From: an uncultured Alphaproteobacteria bacterium
GTDB lineage: Bacteria > Pseudomonadota > Alphaproteobacteria > HIMB59
Direction: 5' to 3'
DNA: 27,662 nt
Assembly: GCA_902595525.1 (NCBI GenBank)
Contig: CACJQJ010000009.1
Span: 1-27,662 of the forward strand
Both the position numbers and the translations under genes were made by a program. The notes below the pieces were generated by a model that was not told the origin of the DNA, searched no databases, and saw only the letters and a list, made by a program, of their open reading frames with translations. The first letter of the stretch is position 1. Each line of letters starts with the position of its first letter. Positions 24,347 through 27,662 of this stretch are shown here, piece by piece.

Positions 24347-24632
24347 AGCTTTACGTGAATTCAAAGAAGTAGATATATACGGCTCTAATGAAGATGGAAA
24401 TGCTACATCCATTGTTTCTTTTAATATTAAAAACCAAAATTTTAATGATATTGCCACTTTTCTTGACCAATATGGAATAATGATCAGAGGAGGTCACCAT
24501 TGTTGCCAACCATTTATGAAAAAGCTAGGCATCCCTGGTTCTTGCAGAGTCTCTTTTGGTATTTATAACGATCTTAATGATATTGATCATTTTATAGACT
24601 CTTTGAAAAAAACTCTAAAACTTCTTCAATAA
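24315..24632 (+). CDS. sufS: Cysteine desulfurase SufS, C-terminal part (in +1 frame)
   Basis: Continues the sufS coding sequence in the shifted frame. LRSTLIKALREFKEVDIYG matches the small-domain helix after the break; MIRGGHHCCQPFMKKLG holds the catalytic cysteine (first Cys of HHCC, Cys63 of this ORF), and CRVSFGIYNDLNDIDHFIDSL is the usual C-terminus. The ATG at 24315 lies just ahead of the A run and has no ribosome site, so independent translation is unlikely. It ends 3 bp before sufT. Conservation through the catalytic site argues that this stretch is under selection as part of SufS. Confidence 0.88.
   Translation: MKKKLRSTLIKALREFKEVDIYGSNEDGNATSIVSFNIKNQNFNDIATFLDQYGIMIRGGHHCCQPFMKKLGIPGSCRVSFGIYNDLNDIDHFIDSLKKTLKLLQ
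24318..24326 (+). repeat. Homopolymer of nine A at the sufS frame break
   Basis: Nine consecutive A between GAATG and CTCAG. A loss of one A joins the two sufS reading frames without any other change. Runs of this length are known in AT-rich bacteria to cause RNA-polymerase slippage and are also common sites of sequencing or assembly indels. Confidence 0.85.
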
Positions 24633-24635
24633 GCT

Positions 24636-25025
24636 ATGGATCATAAAACACTTTCTGACTTTATGCCAAAAGTAAGTTCTGAAGGTGAAATTACTTACGG
24701 AGAAATATCATCATCACAGTTAGTGACATTAACAAATGATCATATAATTAAAGTTCTCACAGATATAAAAGATCCTGAAATGGATATGAATATTTATGAT
24801 CTTGGTTTAATTTACGACATATCAATTGATAATTTTAACAATATTAAAATTATTATGACACTAACAACAGTTAACTGCCCAGTAGCCGATAGTTTTCCAC
24901 TAGAAGTTGCTAAAAAAGTTCATGAATTAAAAAATGTAGGACAGGTTAGTATAAAACTAACCTTTGAACCACCATGGAATAAAGATATGATGAGCGAAGA
25001 TGCAAAGTTAGCTTTAGGTTTTTAA
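24636..25025 (+). CDS. sufT: SufT-type Fe-S maturation protein (MIP18/DUF59 family)
   Basis: A 129-aa protein with the MIP18 domain in its C-terminal 95 residues: IKDPEMDMNIYDLGLIYDI, a TTVNCPVADSF segment with the conserved cysteine, and FEPPWNKDMMSEDAKLALGF at the end. It begins 3 bp after sufS and ends 1 bp before sufA. SufT proteins help mature Fe-S enzymes. The 30-residue N-terminal lead is common in alphaproteobacterial versions. Confidence 0.93.
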   Translation: MDHKTLSDFMPKVSSEGEITYGEISSSQLVTLTNDHIIKVLTDIKDPEMDMNIYDLGLIYDISIDNFNNIKIIMTLTTVNCPVADSFPLEVAKKVHELKNVGQVSIKLTFEPPWNKDMMSEDAKLALGF

Positions 25026-25026
25026 T

Positions 25027-25362
25027 ATGACCAATCCTTTATTTTCATTATCCAAAACTGCTGAAGAACAAATTTCTAAATTATTAGTTAATAATAGTAA
25101 TGCTATTGGTTTGAAAATTGGCTTAAGCACTAAAGGGTGTGCAGGATTAAGTTATACAATGGAGTATGTGAATAATGATAGTATACAAGGTTGTGAGCTT
25201 GTAAATGATTACAAGTTCCCTCTCTATATTGAAGATAAAGCAGTTATGTATGTAATAGGTACAGAAATGGACTTTATTAAAGAAGAATTTGGAGAAAGAT
25301 TTATTTTTAAAAATCCTAATCAGACCAGTGAATGTGGCTGTGGTGAGAGTTTTCACGTTTAG
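25027..25362 (+). CDS. sufA: A-type Fe-S carrier (SufA/IscA/ErpA family)
   Basis: A 111-aa HesB/IscA-fold protein with the three ligand cysteines: one in STKGCAGLSYTMEY and two in the C-terminal ECGCGESF. It carries clusters from SufBCD to target proteins. Last gene of the suf operon, directly after sufT. The exact A-type subfamily (SufA or ErpA) is uncertain; operon position favours SufA. Confidence 0.94.
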   Translation: MTNPLFSLSKTAEEQISKLLVNNSNAIGLKIGLSTKGCAGLSYTMEYVNNDSIQGCELVNDYKFPLYIEDKAVMYVIGTEMDFIKEEFGERFIFKNPNQTSECGCGESFHV

Positions 25363-25375
25363 ATTTTAATTATTG

Positions 25376-26230
25376 ATGGCAATTTTATTGGGTATTCTCT
25401 CAGCTTTTAGTTTTGGTGTTGGAGATTTTTTAGCCAGATTTTCATCAAAGGAAGTTGGATTTAAAAATTCACTTTTTTGGATGCTGGTTGTTGGCTCAAT
25501 ATTTTATTTAATTTTATTCTATTTTTTTGGAAGTGGTCTTTCTCCAAACGCGATTGGTCTGAGTAATAGTTTCCTATCAGGAATTTTAATAATGTTTGGA
25601 CTTCTTTGTTTATACAGAGGTCTTCAAATGGGACCAGTATCAATTGTAGCCTCGATAACAGCGACCAACCCCTTTTTTGTTTTTGTCATAAGATTTTTTT
25701 TAGGAAGTGAACCCACACTGACTCAGTGGATTGCCACTCTTGTTGTAATATCCGGCGCAATATTTGTATCCATAAGCGCTGATAGTTTTAAAGAAAGCCT
25801 AGGTTTGTCAAAAAAACAGATAAAAGAGTCTCTAATTGTGTCATTTATGGCTAGTGGAATGCTGGCATTGGGCCTTATTTTTTCTCAAGAGGCCTCTAAT
25901 TCTTTAGATCCAATTGAGGCTGTTATATATGTAAGATTTTTTAGCTTATTGGGTATTGCTTCCTTATTATTTTTTATGAAGTCTAAAATAACACTGACAA
26001 AAAAAGCAGTTCCTATTTTATTTTTTCAAGGAATATTAGAAACTACAGGTTATTTTTGTTTGGTCTCTGCATATGCTTTTGACAAAGTGAGTATTGCAGT
26101 AGTCATTTCTTCAGGTTTTGGTCTTGTTACAGTTTTATTGGCTAGACTAGTTTTAAAAGAAAAAATATCTAAAATTCAAACTTTAGGCATCTCTTTAACT
26201 TTCATTGGTGTTGTTGGTCTTACTATCTAA
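25376..26230 (+). CDS. EamA/DMT-family permease
   Basis: A 284-aa inner-membrane protein with about ten hydrophobic helices arranged as two EamA repeats (about 1-135 and 150-284); glycine-rich helix motifs such as SAFSFGVGDFLARFSS and the ending LGISLTFIGVVGLTI are typical. ATG 25376 is preferred over TTG 25373. It starts 13 bp after sufA and may be read through from the suf operon. DMT permeases export or import amino acids and other small metabolites; the substrate cannot be told. It converges with the next EamA gene, the stops overlapping by 8 bp. Confidence 0.9.
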   Translation: MAILLGILSAFSFGVGDFLARFSSKEVGFKNSLFWMLVVGSIFYLILFYFFGSGLSPNAIGLSNSFLSGILIMFGLLCLYRGLQMGPVSIVASITATNPFFVFVIRFFLGSEPTLTQWIATLVVISGAIFVSISADSFKESLGLSKKQIKESLIVSFMASGMLALGLIFSQEASNSLDPIEAVIYVRFFSLLGIASLLFFMKSKITLTKKAVPILFFQGILETTGYFCLVSAYAFDKVSIAVVISSGFGLVTVLLARLVLKEKISKIQTLGISLTFIGVVGLTI

Positions 26231-27119
26231 TTAAATTTTGAAGCCTGTTTTTATCAAAACGATATGAATTCATCGCGATAGCTAAGCAAATAATAATTCC
26301 TCCTATAATTGTATTTATATCTGGTGTTTCATTGATACCAAGAATAGGTAGCCACGCCCAAAAAATTCCTCCAACTACTTCTAATAAAGATAGCATTGTT
26401 AGTTCTCCCGAAAGTAATTGTTTTGAACCAATGCTAAAAAGGATAAGCCCAGTTGCTACGATCAAACCATGAGTCATACTCAAAAGAATATTTCTGAAGG
26501 GTAAATAGATTTCTTGATCATTAAAAATCATTAAAAAGGCGGAAATAGCTGCGCAAAAAATTCCTGCATAAATTAAAATATAAAATTTTTTAAAGTTACT
26601 CTTGCTTCTCAAAGCAACAGTGAATGCTGCAAAGCCAAGACTTGATATAAAGCCCATAATTAATCCATACAACGATCCACTAAAGGCACTTGCATATATC
26701 ATTATTAATGCACCAATAAACGCAATAATCATAGTTATAAAATTTTGTTTTGAGATTTTCTCATTAATAAACACTAGGGCAATTAATGATGCTAAAAAAG
26801 GCATTAACGCCAACATGAATAGAGTAACTGCGGCAGTTGTATTGCTTATTGAATAAATAAAACCAACCATGGCTGTTGTTAAACTAAGACCACCAATCAC
26901 AGAAACTTTATCTATTTTTATTACATTCATAAAAAAGTCTTTTTGCTCATTTAGAATAAGATATGTGGCGATGATAATTGCAACTGTAAGCCCTCTAATA
27001 ACAAGGTAGGGGAGTTGATAGATTTGAGGATCTATCATATTTTTGACCACAAGCGGTCCAAAACTCCATATTAATCCACTTAAAACTACTATAATTACTG
27101 CCTTGATGTGGTCGCTCAT
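26223..27119 (-). CDS. EamA/DMT-family permease
   Basis: A 298-aa protein with ten predicted membrane helices and two EamA repeats (LSGLIWSFGPLVVKNMI, ALMPFLASLIALVFINEKIS, and in the second half LLSGELTMLSLLEVVGGIFWAWL). Substrate unknown. It is only distantly similar to the converging EamA gene, so not a recent tandem copy. It lies 41 bp downstream of thrS on the same strand and may be co-transcribed with it. Confidence 0.9.
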   Translation of the reverse strand: MSDHIKAVIIVVLSGLIWSFGPLVVKNMIDPQIYQLPYLVIRGLTVAIIIATYLILNEQKDFFMNVIKIDKVSVIGGLSLTTAMVGFIYSISNTTAAVTLFMLALMPFLASLIALVFINEKISKQNFITMIIAFIGALIMIYASAFSGSLYGLIMGFISSLGFAAFTVALRSKSNFKKFYILIYAGIFCAAISAFLMIFNDQEIYLPFRNILLSMTHGLIVATGLILFSIGSKQLLSGELTMLSLLEVVGGIFWAWLPILGINETPDINTIIGGIIICLAIAMNSYRFDKNRLQNLIR

Positions 27120-27160
27120 TTTAAGAAATTAACTTATTTTATAAATTAACTTTTTAATAG

Positions 27161-27662
27161 TTAATTACTGATAAAGAAATCTGAGAGAGTTTTAATATCA
27201 TCAAAAGAAGTATTCTTACCCTCATTACTTCTTAGAGTAAATGAGTCTGACTCAATCTCTTTCTCACCCATTACAAGAGAATAGGGTATCTTTTTAGAAA
27301 CAGAATTTCTTATTTTATAACCCAATTTGTTATCAGATCCATCAACAATTACTCTTACACCCAGTTTTTGAAGCTCCCCTTTAATTCGGTTACTATGATC
27401 AACAAATTTTTCGGACACAGGGAGAATTGCAAGTTGTATAGGCGTAACAAATAAGGGAAGCCAGCCATTAGTGTTTTCAAGAATAATTGCTATAAACCTT
27501 TCTAGAGATCCGACAACTGCTCGGTGTATCATTATTGGAACTTGATTTTTGTCATCTTTGTCTTTGTATTTTGCACCCAATCTATCAGGGAGATTGAAGT
27601 CAATTTGTATCGTTCCACATTGCCACTCTCGACCCAGTGAGTCCTCTAATGTAAACTCTATT
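27161..27662 (-). CDS. thrS: Threonyl-tRNA synthetase, C-terminal part (5' end outside window)
   Basis: The reverse-strand frame is open from the right edge, so the N-terminal TGS, editing and most catalytic domains are missing from the window. Visible: FTLEDSLGREWQCGTIQIDF near the edge, the class II motif 3 (HRAVVGSLERFIAIILE), and the anticodon-binding domain (PLFVTPIQLAILPVSEKF to the end). These are typical ThrRS sequences. It charges tRNA-Thr. The residue before GAKY is a TTG leucine inside the gene, not a start. Confidence 0.95.
   Translation of the reverse strand, partial: IEFTLEDSLGREWQCGTIQIDFNLPDRLGAKYKDKDDKNQVPIMIHRAVVGSLERFIAIILENTNGWLPLFVTPIQLAILPVSEKFVDHSNRIKGELQKLGVRVIVDGSDNKLGYKIRNSVSKKIPYSLVMGEKEIESDSFTLRSNEGKNTSFDDIKTLSDFFISN

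Noticed and set aside
1..27662. tRNA, rRNA, CRISPR arrays, insertion sequences or phage genes
   Set aside because: None seen: no repeats with regular spacers, no transposase or integrase proteins, and no tRNA-like cloverleaf in the gaps read by eye.

Overview
The window looks like part of the chromosome of an AT-rich, streamlined alphaproteobacterium, probably marine and SAR11-like or AEGEAN-169/HIMB59-like. The evidence is the strong A+T bias (Lys/Asn/Ile-rich proteins, AGA as the usual Arg codon), 1-4 bp gene overlaps, very short intergenic gaps, and the tyrS / anmK / COG2945 hydrolase / mnmA / suf gene set. The lineage is inferred; there is no rRNA gene to confirm it.

Left half (1-16 kb) is an accessory block devoted to methylated or other alkyl amines and gamma-glutamyl chemistry. 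It opens with the 3' part of an FMN-binding glutamate-synthase-like protein that lacks the Fe-S cysteines, then an IclR regulator. Next is a seven-gene operon: FAD oxidoreductase, glutamine-synthetase (GS)-like ligase, N-methylglutamate-synthase-type subunits mgsA-mgsB-mgsC, a 54-aa Lys-rich ORF and a 114-aa protein. The operon ends at a strong hairpin. A 17-bp motif (GTTTCA-N5-TGRAAC) precedes both the iclR gene and this operon, so the IclR protein probably controls itself and the operon.

On the other strand lie gmaS (gamma-glutamylmethylamide synthetase, GlnT type) and an unrecognised 184-aa gene. Divergent from them is an ammonium/methylammonium transporter (amt) followed by a 57-aa one-helix protein in place of glnK. 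A third set follows: a class I glutamine amidotransferase-like protein, another GS-like ligase and a MetX-like alpha/beta hydrolase. This has the logic of gamma-glutamylation and hydrolysis routes such as Puu or aniline degradation. Three different GS-family ligases in about 11.5 kb, each with different partners, suggest three parallel routes for gamma-glutamylating amines.

Right half (16-27.7 kb) is housekeeping: tyrS (-), anmK (+), a COG2945 hydrolase (-), mnmA (+), the sufBCDS-sufT-sufA Fe-S assembly operon (+), two convergent EamA-family exporters, and the 3' part of thrS (-). sufS is split by a +1 frame change at a run of nine A. A similar, weaker case at a run of seven A separates the 54-aa and 114-aa ORFs. 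No tRNA, rRNA, CRISPR or insertion sequence was seen.
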